Shown piece after piece: positions 7,725 to 15,181 of a DNA stretch of 21,587 bases; the stretch's first letter is position 1, and every line of letters starts with the position of its first letter. The notes beneath the pieces are model-generated. The model searched no databases and was not told where the DNA came from. It was given only the letters and a program-made list of their open reading frames with translations. The position numbers were made by a program, and so were the translations under genes. This DNA comes from a virus: positions 1 to 21,587 of IMG/VR virus record IMGVR_UViG_3300035698_004529; one strand, 5' to 3'.

Positions 7725-9554
7725 TTATATCCCCAGTTTTCTCTTGGCTCTCATCCTATTGTCATAGGCGGAATCGAATTCAGCTTCACGAATCAATCCC
7801 ATGTCTATCTGAACATCTGCATTAGCCTGAACCTGAACCTGTGGCTCCTGCTTCTGTCTTCTTAATACTTCAATTAATGCATCTGTTGATTCCTTATTAC
7901 CCCTCTGCATTTCTTCAATTTTCTGAACAGCTACATCGGGTTTCGGTTCTGACTTCTCAGTCTTCTCCTCTTCTTTTGGTTGGTCTATTGTTGTCAGTGT
8001 AGACCTTCGTTCTTCCTTAAGCTCTTTGGATTTTTCCTCGTTTTTATCTCTGCGTTTCCCAACCTTTTCCCACCAAGGCTCGTATCCACCTTGAATTTTT
8101 GGTACTTTTAGGTCACCTTCCGCCTCTTCTCCGAAGTCTCCCATCCCGGGTATTTTTCTTATAATCCCAAATACGATATCTTTGGCTTTGGTAAATAGTT
8201 TTGTTAATATTCCCGTTATTGCTCCAAATACATCTCTAACTTTTGTGAAGAACCCCTCACTATCTATTCCTAGTTTTTCAAGAAGCCACCCCAATCCATC
8301 TTTTAATTTCTCACCCCAAAAGGCTCCAATAATTTTAATCCCATCCCAAATTGCACTAAGCCAATCTAATTCAACCGCTAAGAGATTTACACATAAACCT
8401 TCAATTCCCTCCCAGAACCCCTCCTTGAACCCATCGAATAGTCCATCGAAACGAGCCTTAAACCAAACATCAATTGCTTGGAATGCATTTGCTATATTTT
8501 CACCACCAATATAACCAAGAAGTGCTCCAATTGCGGCTCCTAAAAGGCCACCAATGATAGCTCCGGGAATGGAAAATATACCAGCCCCTGCAATGGCTCC
8601 GATAGTAGCCCCAGCTAGTGCCCATTTACCCATATTAACAAACATGTTTGCAACTCCAGAGCCTGCTCCGCCGAGCATTGATGATATAATGCCATTGGTC
8701 TTACTAACACCCCAGTCTCCAGCCATAAGTGCCCCTTTAATCCCATCGTAGGCGAACCAGAGCACACTACCAGCCACCATTGCAACGATAGCCATAATAC
8801 CAGTAGCTCCTGCGATTATAGGAAGAAGAAATGCAGGTACAGCCACTCCACCAAGCAGTGCACCCTTTGCATGACTTAGTATATTATCCATCAATCCGCC
8901 AGTGTCGCCATCTTCACCGCCTTTTGGTGTATTTACTTTACCACCAACGCCACTTTCAGCACCAACACCAAGAAGTGCCAATACTGTTGGGTCAACGCCT
9001 GCGATGGTAACGGGTTTTGCCTTTTCATCAAAGACACCTTCCTTGTTACCATTTCCCGCATCTAGTAGCTCTATTATTTTTTGTAGGTTTCTATTACCAT
9101 ATTGGTTCCAAACCCTTTTACTGGATTTCATTTCTGCAATATCTACAAGTTTATTCAAACTGTCACGCATTTGGGTTTGCATTTTACTGATTGTTCCTCC
9201 ACCAGAATCACCTTTACCCACACCTTCATTGTTGGATGATTTACTAGACTTTTTGGTTTTGGTTTTCTCCACCAATTCCTCTTCATCAATTGCCATCAAT
9301 TTATCAATCGTCTTTTGGCGTTTATTCTCGGCGGTCGTTCTGTTCTTATTAGTTTTGACAGTGGCTTTATTGTATGCATCAACCGATTTTGAATATGAGT
9401 CCAGATTTTTAAGAATACTCTTCTTAACGGTATTCATCTTATTCATAAAAGCATCATCCGCTTGCATCAACTGAACCAATATATTAGTATCCACGCCACC
9501 ACCCAGTTCGGGTAGGCTTACATTTCCTTTTTCAAATCCACCGTCTTCACTCAT
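7725..9554 (-). CDS. 29: Tail tape-measure protein (gp29-like)
   Basis: At 609 aa this matches T4 gp29 (590 aa), which sets tail length and lies inside the tube. Its layout is typical: a charged helical N-terminus (about 25-170), a long hydrophobic, Gly/Ala-rich middle with candidate membrane segments (about 231-269 and 293-350, including AGATIGAIAGAGIFSIPGAIIGG-type sequence; later amphipathic helices to about 480), and a charged Lys/Glu-rich C-terminus with QVQVQANADVQID. It starts in an ATGA overlap with the gp51-like gene and follows the tail-assembly chaperones, as is usual in tailed phages. The hydrophobic segments could enter the inner membrane during DNA delivery; that is inference. 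Confidence 0.85.
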   Translation of the reverse strand: MSEDGGFEKGNVSLPELGGGVDTNILVQLMQADDAFMNKMNTVKKSILKNLDSYSKSVDAYNKATVKTNKNRTTAENKRQKTIDKLMAIDEEELVEKTKTKKSSKSSNNEGVGKGDSGGGTISKMQTQMRDSLNKLVDIAEMKSSKRVWNQYGNRNLQKIIELLDAGNGNKEGVFDEKAKPVTIAGVDPTVLALLGVGAESGVGGKVNTPKGGEDGDTGGLMDNILSHAKGALLGGVAVPAFLLPIIAGATGIMAIVAMVAGSVLWFAYDGIKGALMAGDWGVSKTNGIISSMLGGAGSGVANMFVNMGKWALAGATIGAIAGAGIFSIPGAIIGGLLGAAIGALLGYIGGENIANAFQAIDVWFKARFDGLFDGFKEGFWEGIEGLCVNLLAVELDWLSAIWDGIKIIGAFWGEKLKDGLGWLLEKLGIDSEGFFTKVRDVFGAITGILTKLFTKAKDIVFGIIRKIPGMGDFGEEAEGDLKVPKIQGGYEPWWEKVGKRRDKNEEKSKELKEERRSTLTTIDQPKEEEKTEKSEPKPDVAVQKIEEMQRGNKESTDALIEVLRRQKQEPQVQVQANADVQIDMGLIREAEFDSAYDNRMRAKRKLGI

Positions 9555-9757
9555 AACAAGTCCTCAATCTTATATCCAGCCAATTGTGCCGCATTTTCAT
9601 TCTCCTTTGTGTTGGGTGATTCTTTTGACTCCATCACAAAATAATTTTTATACAACTCTCGTTCACCCGGAGAAATCGTCTCAACATATTCAGCACTAAA
9701 CCCCACATGTTTGACCAACTGGTAAATGTCCCAGTAGACCTCATGAAGATTACGCAT
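9551..9757 (-). CDS. 51: gp51-like tail-assembly protein, probably made as a frameshift extension of gp26
   Basis: The 68-residue frame encodes a small helical domain (EVYWDIYQLVKHVGFSAEYVETISPGERELYKNYF). The pattern 'Y..L..H.G.....V....P.ER..Y' is that of gp51-like proteins in marine T4-like phages and of gpGT-type tail-assembly chaperone extensions. The ATG at 9757 has no convincing ribosome site. The frame is open upstream to the slippery run at 9781-9787 at the end of gp26, so the natural product is probably a gp26-gp51 fusion of 353 aa (277 from gp26, 8 linker residues YYILKSLF, and these 68). Independent starts cannot be excluded. The next gene is the tape measure (ATGA overlap), exactly where such chaperones lie. 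Confidence 0.75.
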   Translation of the reverse strand: MRNLHEVYWDIYQLVKHVGFSAEYVETISPGERELYKNYFVMESKESPNTKENENAAQLAGYKIEDLL

Positions 9758-9768
9758 AAATAATGACT

Positions 9769-10611
9769 TTAAGATATAATAAAAAAATCTGAACTAGCCT
9801 CCAAAACACTAGTTAATTTATCTTTACCTAATTCTTCCGATTCTTCTTCATTTAATTCCAATACAATCTTCATCGTTTCACGAACCAATTTATTAGAATC
9901 TTCAATATAACTCAATATCTCACCTAAAACATTGTTACCAATCGTTTCGAGAATTTGAACACGATCTTTAAATTTATAATCCTCCAAGTTCACAAGTTCG
10001 GGGTTTCCGTCATTGATGACTTCGATTGATTTGATATATTTAACAACACCACTCGTAAACACCTCACCGAGTATCTCACGGGCATCATCTATATCTTTAA
10101 CATTAAGGTCTGTCAATGATGATCTAAATTCCTTTTCTAACGCATACTCTGTAAGAATTGTAGGGTACGAGCATGTGACTTTTAGGTCTTTAGCCTCAAT
10201 AAGTCTATCTTCTGGAATTTCTATATCCTTCATAGACTCTACATAATCTGAAATTTTAATTGTTGTTGATTTATCAGCGTTTTCAAATTTATACTCGAAC
10301 TCATTACCAATACTTTTCTGTCTCATAACCAAACAAATAGCTAGCTTGTCGATAAGGGTTAATGAATCGATATCAATATCCTCCGCACAATTCTCTTTGA
10401 GAATATTTCGGATTGCAAATATGAATTCAGTATTGTATACTGGATTATCCACAACCGTTTTAATTAATGTCTTCTCTTGTCCAGTGTTTATTTCCCTGAA
10501 TAGTACGTCTCTCTTCAATGAGGGTACGTAAACCGAGTAAACGTTCTTCTCATTTACCTTATTAATCGCATTCAGAATATCTTTTACTTCCATTTTATTA
10601 ACTTCACTCAT
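9769..10611 (-). CDS. 26: gp26-like baseplate hub / tail-assembly chaperone protein
   Basis: The 280-aa protein resembles the T4 gp26 family: a strand-rich N-terminus, VYVPSLKRDVLFREINTGQEKTLIKTV, followed by a helical region (YNTEFIFAIRNILKENC). This is the signature 'P..G..v.f..f..GeEK.Ll' seen in this family. T4 gp26 is 208 aa; this one is longer. Together with gp51 it probably acts as the tape-measure chaperone pair of long-tailed phages; the family's classic name is baseplate hub subunit. Its AAGGAG lies within the last codons of the preceding gene, 5 bases before the ATG. The end of the gene carries the T7 slippery site. Product without shift: 280 aa; with shift: 353 aa. Confidence 0.8.
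   Translation of the reverse strand: MSEVNKMEVKDILNAINKVNEKNVYSVYVPSLKRDVLFREINTGQEKTLIKTVVDNPVYNTEFIFAIRNILKENCAEDIDIDSLTLIDKLAICLVMRQKSIGNEFEYKFENADKSTTIKISDYVESMKDIEIPEDRLIEAKDLKVTCSYPTILTEYALEKEFRSSLTDLNVKDIDDAREILGEVFTSGVVKYIKSIEVINDGNPELVNLEDYKFKDRVQILETIGNNVLGEILSYIEDSNKLVRETMKIVLELNEEESEELGKDKLTSVLEASSDFFIIS
9781..9787 (-). other. Slippery heptamer T TTT TTT, predicted -1 ribosomal frameshift site
   Basis: Near the 3' end of gp26 the - strand reads GAT TTT TTT ATT ATA TCT TAA in the gp26 frame. The seven Ts form a canonical X XXY YYZ heptamer. A -1 slip continues as TAT TAT ATC TTA AAG TCA TTA TTT ATG, entering the gp51-like frame without a stop. Only three sense codons of the zero frame remain after the site. 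I did not establish a downstream pseudoknot. Confidence 0.75.
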
Positions 10612-10612
10612 A

Positions 10613-12019
10613 TTATCTCCTTATTGTGTCATCTTCACCGATGACAGTTTCTTCAACACTTATGTCTTCTCCAGATGATGTGTCTACTTCACCTAAATTT
10701 ACGTTTTGAGGTGTATACACACCTTCATTATTACTTATCCCAACCTGTTCCGTTTTCAAGCTGTTAACGTTGGCGGTATCATCACCACCAGCTCCAACAT
10801 TCACACTCTGAGATGTACCCGATCTCTCCAAAGACCCCAAATTTACACCTTCTCGGTCAATAACGTCATCTGATTCAATCCGAACATCAACACGAGAAGA
10901 GGTTCCCGACCTATCTAGTGGTAATAATACACCCTTATCGCTTGTACTATTATCATCACTATCGGCTGGTGTGCTTTCATACACCACAGACTTAACGGTG
11001 TCGTCACCCTTATCACTCGGAGTACCAATTAACGAGTCGGACAGCTCCTGACCAGCATCAATAATATCATTTTCTCCATTAGTAAATGATTTTTTAGTTT
11101 CACTTGCAAGATGGGTTAGATGTGCATTCACGTTATCGGTAAATGCCCCCTCAAGGTTGGTCAATACACGACCAGCACCACCAATGACACTATCTATTCC
11201 TTTGTTTAGGAATGAGACTGCGGCTCGCTCGACTAGAGAACCAATAGCCTCTCCAAGTCCTATTTTGAGCGAATCACCCTCATCCATACTATAATGGGTG
11301 TATACGAATTTAGTCTGCCTGTGCTGTAAGTCGGTTGATGCTGTATATACATAATCTTCGGTATCAACTTCGGTTGGAACTGCGTTATAAAACTTAAAAG
11401 CCTTGCGAACCTTAAACCCCGTTGGTGATCTAGTTAGGTTGAAACACTCTATTGTGGCCTTTGTTGCAAACTTTAAACTTGCATATGATGAGTGAATCAG
11501 CCAAGGCCGTATAACCATGTCGGTTACTGATATATTATTTTCCCTAAATGTAATTGCTAATTCTTGAAGTTCACCACGACCAGTACCATCACCCATAGGA
11601 GCACCCAAGAATCCACCCATAGGCGTTTCCTGTGTGGATTTCATAGTATTAAACGTTTCCCCGGGTACCTGTATTCCCTGAACAAGCATCATAGTCTTCT
11701 GCATATCTTCAATAAACTGCTTTTGGGCATCTATCATTTTATCATTGGAAACCCCCCATGCATTTGGCTCTAATTGCCCACCCAACAGTGCATCTAGGGT
11801 TGATGTTGTATCGTTTCTGATCACATCAAATCCTCCCGGTGGAAGGGTGAAAAATACCACCCAATATGACCCTTCAGTTAATGCATTACTGGCATCTTGT
11901 AGAATATCGCTTATGAATTTATCATAATTAGGTATATCGGAGAATAGTGAACCAACTAACTGGTTAACTTTCCCTCGTAATGCCCCTTTTGCCTTTCCTG
12001 CTAAATTAAACTGTGCCAT
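10613..12019 (-). CDS. 54: gp54/gp48-like tail-tube initiator protein with long disordered tail
   Basis: The 468-aa protein has a tube-fold-like part at about residues 50-245, with GSYWVVFFTLPPGG, QGIQVPGETF, an AITFREN strand, SVTDMVIRPWLIHSSY, and a TKFVYTHYSM strand at the end. This resembles the tube-initiator/tube-cap proteins of T4-like baseplates (gp54, 320 aa). A helical linker follows (about 250-330), then a Ser/Thr/Asp/Gly-rich, probably disordered tail (330-468) with a repeated unit LDRSGTSSRVDV / LERSGTSQSVNV. The gene starts about 90 bases after gp19, behind a terminator and its own late-type motif (12038-12045), with AGGAAAG as ribosome site. Assignment to gp54 rather than gp48 is by elimination and is uncertain. 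Confidence 0.62.
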   Translation of the reverse strand: MAQFNLAGKAKGALRGKVNQLVGSLFSDIPNYDKFISDILQDASNALTEGSYWVVFFTLPPGGFDVIRNDTTSTLDALLGGQLEPNAWGVSNDKMIDAQKQFIEDMQKTMMLVQGIQVPGETFNTMKSTQETPMGGFLGAPMGDGTGRGELQELAITFRENNISVTDMVIRPWLIHSSYASLKFATKATIECFNLTRSPTGFKVRKAFKFYNAVPTEVDTEDYVYTASTDLQHRQTKFVYTHYSMDEGDSLKIGLGEAIGSLVERAAVSFLNKGIDSVIGGAGRVLTNLEGAFTDNVNAHLTHLASETKKSFTNGENDIIDAGQELSDSLIGTPSDKGDDTVKSVVYESTPADSDDNSTSDKGVLLPLDRSGTSSRVDVRIESDDVIDREGVNLGSLERSGTSQSVNVGAGGDDTANVNSLKTEQVGISNNEGVYTPQNVNLGEVDTSSGEDISVEETVIGEDDTIRR

Positions 12020-12037
12020 AATAATCTTTCCTATAAT

Positions 12038-12045
12038 TATTTATG
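12038..12045 (-). promoter_or_regulatory. Candidate late promoter CATAAATA before the gp54-like gene
   Basis: The - strand reads CATAAATA-ATTAT-AGGAAAG-N6-ATG. It is close to the T4 late promoter consensus TATAAATA and has the same 5-base gap to the ribosome site as the other copies in this window. It lies just downstream of the gp19 terminator, so it would restart transcription. Confidence 0.6.
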
Positions 12046-12054
12046 GATAAGTAC

Positions 12055-12084
12055 AAAAAAATAACCTCAATTAATGAGGCTATT
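12055..12084 (-). terminator. Terminator after gp19 tail tube
   Basis: In the - direction AATAGCCTCA (12084-12075), a 5-base loop TTAAT, and TGAGGTTATT (12069-12060) form a 10-bp stem with one G-T wobble, followed by Ts to 12055. It lies about 25 bases after the gp19 stop and separates gp19 from the next gene. Confidence 0.85.
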
Positions 12085-12108
12085 ATCTATAAGTTTGTGA
12101 ATAGTTGT

Positions 12109-12609
12109 TTAAACTAAACGCCAGTACTGATAGGCGAATGTGCAATCAACCTTAACGATTTCGCCATCATCCTTGATGTCGTATTCGATTTCACCAACCG
12201 ATCTTGGGTATATTCCGACGAAATCATATCGTCTTAGAGTTTCGAAATTCTTACCTAGCAAGTCCATAGTTGCTAATTCAATAGGAACGCCATATTTACC
12301 AGTAGAGGAGACTTCGTCGAAGATTTCCTTCGTCCATGCTTCCATTTTATTTCTGATATTTAGACCCTCATCACATCTGAACGAGACTTTCCATGAGTCA
12401 GAACCCGGAAACTTGACAGTACCCGGAACGTTGAAGTCTAGCCCCATGTAGGGTGTTGGTTTATTTTGAATTTCCTTGTTAGGAAGTGTTGCTGTTTCGA
12501 CGTATAATAGATCGTCGCTAGTAAATGGCCCAAGTGAACGTAGTCTGAACTGGAACTTTCTTGCAAATTCCATTTTCTGAGCGGCATTATAAAATTCTTG
12601 AATAGACAT
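12109..12609 (-). CDS. 19: Tail tube protein gp19
   Basis: The 166-aa protein matches T4 gp19 (163 aa), the subunit of the inner tail tube. Features are an N-terminal helix (FYNAAQKMEFARKFQFRL, like T4 'AFESGDFARPNLFQVEI'), then VETATLPNKEIQNKPTPYMG (T4 'CKATALPAGIVEKIPVGFM'), a DSWKVSFRCDEG strand (T4 'DDWTVTVMNDE'), a FVGIYPRSVGEIEYD segment (T4 'KGLWPTNVGELQLDWD') and a C-terminal FAYQYWRL (T4 'LALDYWE'). These line up along the whole length. It has its own late-type motif (12628-12635) with AAGGAG, and its own terminator (12055-12084), so it is probably transcribed as a strong single-gene unit. Confidence 0.93.
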   Translation of the reverse strand: MSIQEFYNAAQKMEFARKFQFRLRSLGPFTSDDLLYVETATLPNKEIQNKPTPYMGLDFNVPGTVKFPGSDSWKVSFRCDEGLNIRNKMEAWTKEIFDEVSSTGKYGVPIELATMDLLGKNFETLRRYDFVGIYPRSVGEIEYDIKDDGEIVKVDCTFAYQYWRLV

Positions 12610-12627
12610 AATATTTCTCCTTTTAAT

Positions 12628-12635
12628 TATTTACT
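12628..12635 (-). promoter_or_regulatory. Candidate late promoter AGTAAATA before gp19
   Basis: The - strand reads AGTAAATA-ATTAA-AAGGAG-N7-ATG. The six-base core TAAATA and the spacing are as in the other copies here. If spacing follows T4, transcription would start at the first base of the ribosome site, leaving a leader of about 13 bases. It lies just after the stop of the preceding 113-aa gene. Confidence 0.65.
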
Positions 12636-12652
12636 TCATAGTGAAGTGTTTT

Positions 12653-12994
12653 TTACAAACTTTTAGTACTTTTATCTGTATTAATAATAAAATTTGCTGT
12701 TTCCTTTGCAGTCTTGACTGCATCTCCAAATCTTTCTGCTTGTAAAAAGCTCGAAACCTTTATAATACCTTCTGAATGTTCGGGTGATGTTCCCAGTTGT
12801 TGAGGATCGTCGATCTGACCTAATTGCTTTAAGAAATGATTGACCAGTTCACTAGATGCTGTTTCAACACCCCTTTCAGCTATAAGCCTTTGCAATCTAT
12901 ATTGTCCATTACGGTTAAGTCCTTCTTCAAATCCCTGAAACATTTGGCTTCTTTCATAAATTAGTTCTAAGTCTCTTTCTTCTTTACTTCTCAT
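12653..12994 (-). CDS. Unknown 113-aa protein between the homing endonuclease locus and gp19
   Basis: I do not recognise this protein. It is predicted to be mostly helical and charged (RSKEERDLELIYERSQMFQGFEEGLNRNGQYRLQRLIAERG), with no membrane segment or cysteine cluster. A good AAGGAG ribosome site and a late-type motif (13011-13018) precede it, so it is expressed late with the tail genes. It lies between gp18 and gp19, which are adjacent in T4, so it may have come with the nearby endonuclease genes or be a minor tail protein. Neither is shown by sequence. Confidence 0.7.
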   Translation of the reverse strand: MRSKEERDLELIYERSQMFQGFEEGLNRNGQYRLQRLIAERGVETASSELVNHFLKQLGQIDDPQQLGTSPEHSEGIIKVSSFLQAERFGDAVKTAKETANFIINTDKSTKSL

Positions 12995-13010
12995 AAATTC
13001 TCCTTTTAAT

Positions 13011-13018
13011 TATTTACT
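13011..13018 (-). promoter_or_regulatory. Candidate late promoter AGTAAATA before the 113-aa gene
   Basis: The - strand reads AGTAAATA-ATTAA-AAGGAG-N5-ATG, almost identical over 19 bases to the copy before gp19. The near-identity of two copies argues for a functional module rather than chance in AT-rich DNA. Confidence 0.65.
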
Positions 13019-13056
13019 ATAGTCATTTGTTTTTTTAACCTTTTTTGTAAATATAT

Positions 13057-13344
13057 ATGATGAAAAGATTGACCATCAAAGCTAGAAACAAGTCTGGAAA
13101 CTTCCCATGTGATATATGTGGAGAGGTTGAATACCTTGAGGAGCACCATTTAAACGGACGTAAGGTGCCAAATCCCAACCATTCATCTAATTTAGCTAAC
13201 ATATGTCCAAATTGTCATGGAAGAGTACACAGGGGCGTTATCGTGGTCGAGCAATGGGTTCAAACCACCGATGGAATGAAGCTCTTGTGGCATCATGAGG
13301 GTAAAAACCCAGATATTGGGGATTCTGACACATATATTATTTGA
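13057..13344 (+). CDS. Small HNH endonuclease, opposite strand to its surroundings
   Basis: The 95-aa product is an HNH nuclease of the zinc-bound type. Cys18, Cys21, Cys50 and Cys53 form two knuckles (CDIC and CPNC). His30/His31 (EEHHLNGR), Asn45 (SSNLANIC) and His54/His58 (CHGRVH) supply the HNH catalytic motif. Such free-standing HNH enzymes are common homing endonucleases in T4-like phages. It is the only + strand gene within the - strand late region, and its 3' end overlaps the large endonuclease by 8 bases, tail to tail. Two ATGs stand in tandem; no ribosome site is visible, and a GTAAATA lies 3 bases upstream. How it is expressed is unclear. A role in DNA packaging (HNH proteins beside terminases) is possible but less likely at this site. 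Confidence 0.8.
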   Translation: MMKRLTIKARNKSGNFPCDICGEVEYLEEHHLNGRKVPNPNHSSNLANICPNCHGRVHRGVIVVEQWVQTTDGMKLLWHHEGKNPDIGDSDTYII

Positions 13345-15040
13345 TTTTTTTCTGGAATACTAAATTACCACAATCCCATATTCTGTCATATCCATTCGCT
13401 TTCATATTTTTCCATTCAGATATATCAGCGTCGAATGTTTTAAGTAAACCGGATAGTTTATGTTTTTGGTATTTTTGTCTATGTAGACGCTCTAAATTCC
13501 CATTCGATTTAATGTAGAAATAATTTGGGGTCGATGTGTGCGATAGATCAAAACCCAATTTGTGATATACGCCACCCGTTCCCCACCTAAGATCGCAATA
13601 TGATACAAGCACACCATCAAGCATATTAATTTCAGCATGTTTTAATAATTTAGATGCAATTCCAATTATATTCGTGTTCTGAACCGAACAAAACCTTAAT
13701 AACTCCCACCCATCTTTAGAATCAAATCTACGTTTTCCGAACGTCATGATAGCAACTAACACTCCATCGTGATACGCCCCTAAATTATAAGATGATCTAC
13801 AATCACCTTGGATGTGATTATTATTTATGAACTCTCGTTTAATCTTTGATGATATATCTTTGATGATGCAATTTCTGGCATATATTATATTGGAAGATTT
13901 TCTAAAAGCATTCAACAGTCTCGATTTTACAATATCGTTCTTATTAAACCACTCATCTTCGAATACATGTATTAACCTAATACCGACTTTAGAACACGCA
14001 TTGGTTTTATCTATATGATAATTTTTAGATTTGTTTCCAGAACATTCAGAGTGCCAATATAACCCATTAAATTCGACTCCAATATTCAACGATGGAATAT
14101 AAACATCCAATTCCATGGGGTTTATGATGATCCTATCGTTCCTAATTATATCCAATCCTGTTGATTCAATCCAATCAGCCATATCAGATTCTGGCTGTGA
14201 TTTTAAACTTCTATCACACGTTGGACAACGGATTCCACTGTGATCAAAAAAGTCCTCAAATTCCAAATTACACCTGAGACACTTAAATTTATATCTGGAA
14301 TATATACTCCCAGAATGAGTTCCAATGTATTCATCCTTTTTAAAAAGAAAACGAACATTTGATGAATATTGTTTCTCCATTTTCTCGTAAAATGCACTCT
14401 TCTGTCCTAATCCAGTTTTGTATACGTTTCCAATTCTAGAGCTTGATACCTTTTTTCTTATAATTGGAGATGCCATTGGAGAATCACCCCCATACTTTTC
14501 ATTATTAGTCTTCTTTATTTGTTCTCGAATTTTTGGGTTTGATAACGGAGATTTAAACCCCGTCTTATCTTGATACGACTTCATATGCAATCCCGTTTTT
14601 GAATACGAGATTTCATTGTATTTAGAAAGACACGTTCTTCGGGATTTCTCTAAAACTTCGGGATCATGTAATGGGGAATTTCCTCCATATCTTACGTTAT
14701 TAGTTTTTTTAATTCGATTCTTAACAATGCTAGATTTTGCTGGATTATCTACTCCATATATAGAATTACATTTACATTTTTTACTACAAACGGAATCATA
14801 ACCATCTAAAAAACCCACAAACCTAGCTGAATTTCCACATTCAACACAGTCCGGGAGCGTCGAAACACCATTAATATATCTATAGAGAGACTCCGTGAAC
14901 GTACTCCCAGTATAACTTCGTATTGATTCAATCAGATTATTTCCAAATTTTCGTTTTAATACCCACTGAATATTACCAAACGATCTCATGTTTTTATAAT
15001 CGGATGTGTACTCCTTCAATATCTCTAATATCTCATCCAT
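13337..15040 (-). CDS. Large Vsr-like (EDxHD) homing endonuclease with acetyltransferase-like C-terminal domain
   Basis: I place the start at 15040 (MDEILEIL, 567 aa) because AAGGAG lies 6 bases before it; an ATG at 15067 lacks this. Domains: a zinc knuckle (C65, C68, C85, C89); about four DNA-binding repeats at 92-203 of the form 'N..YG...P..S..I..K...T' (YGVDNPAKSSIVKNRIKKT, KYGGDSPMASPIIRKKV); a second zinc knuckle (C254, C257, C272, C275); and a Vsr-like/PD-(D/E)XK nuclease core at about 282-365 with E284, D312, E323, H330 and H342 (MELDVYIPSLNIGVEFNGLYWH, then GIRLIHVFEDEW). The remaining ~190 residues look like a GNAT acetyltransferase (GAYHDGVLVAIMTFG, NIIGIASKLLKHAE, VYHKLGFDL). The gene is inserted between gp18 and gp19. 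It lies behind the sheath terminator and has no clear TAAATA motif, only CTAATTA at the equivalent place. Confidence 0.88.
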   Translation of the reverse strand: MDEILEILKEYTSDYKNMRSFGNIQWVLKRKFGNNLIESIRSYTGSTFTESLYRYINGVSTLPDCVECGNSARFVGFLDGYDSVCSKKCKCNSIYGVDNPAKSSIVKNRIKKTNNVRYGGNSPLHDPEVLEKSRRTCLSKYNEISYSKTGLHMKSYQDKTGFKSPLSNPKIREQIKKTNNEKYGGDSPMASPIIRKKVSSSRIGNVYKTGLGQKSAFYEKMEKQYSSNVRFLFKKDEYIGTHSGSIYSRYKFKCLRCNLEFEDFFDHSGIRCPTCDRSLKSQPESDMADWIESTGLDIIRNDRIIINPMELDVYIPSLNIGVEFNGLYWHSECSGNKSKNYHIDKTNACSKVGIRLIHVFEDEWFNKNDIVKSRLLNAFRKSSNIIYARNCIIKDISSKIKREFINNNHIQGDCRSSYNLGAYHDGVLVAIMTFGKRRFDSKDGWELLRFCSVQNTNIIGIASKLLKHAEINMLDGVLVSYCDLRWGTGGVYHKLGFDLSHTSTPNYFYIKSNGNLERLHRQKYQKHKLSGLLKTFDADISEWKNMKANGYDRIWDCGNLVFQKKIK

Positions 15041-15123
15041 AACAATCTCCTTATAATTAATTAGCATAACATCTAGGTTAAAACAAGGGATAATTTAATA
15101 AAAATATACACGAACTCAACGAA

Positions 15124-15152
15124 ACAAAAGCCGACCCCCGTAGGATCGGCTT
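15124..15152 (-). terminator. Terminator after gp18 sheath
   Basis: In the - direction AAGCCGATCC (15152-15143) pairs with GGGTCGGCTT (15137-15128), ten pairs including one G-U, around a 5-base loop; a UACG tetraloop with a bulge is an alternative. A TTTTG run follows. It lies about 30 bases after the sheath stop and insulates the endonuclease gene from sheath transcription. Confidence 0.87.
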
Positions 15153-15181
15153 AAGTCGTTTATAACCAACGTTTAATGACT

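Noticed and set aside
8182-9474. Several long open frames on the + strand opposite the tape measure gene.
   Set aside because: They are Pro/Ser/Ala-rich mirror frames of Gly/Ala-rich coding sequence, lack ribosome sites and resemble no protein.
12633-12654. ACTTCA-TAG-TGAAGT hairpin followed by a T run on the + strand, like a terminator.
   Set aside because: The stem is only 6 bp with a 3-base loop, there is no + strand gene upstream for it to end, and in the - direction it has no T run. It overlaps the gp19 promoter motif and is probably chance.
13047-13053. GTAAATA on the + strand as a promoter for the HNH gene.
   Set aside because: It ends 3 bases before the first ATG, so with T4 spacing transcription would begin inside the start codon. 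No ribosome site follows. It may be chance in AT-rich DNA.
15041-15067. Upstream ATG at 15067 as the start of the large endonuclease.
   Set aside because: The AAGGAG lies inside that extension, 6 bases before the ATG at 15040, which is therefore the better start.
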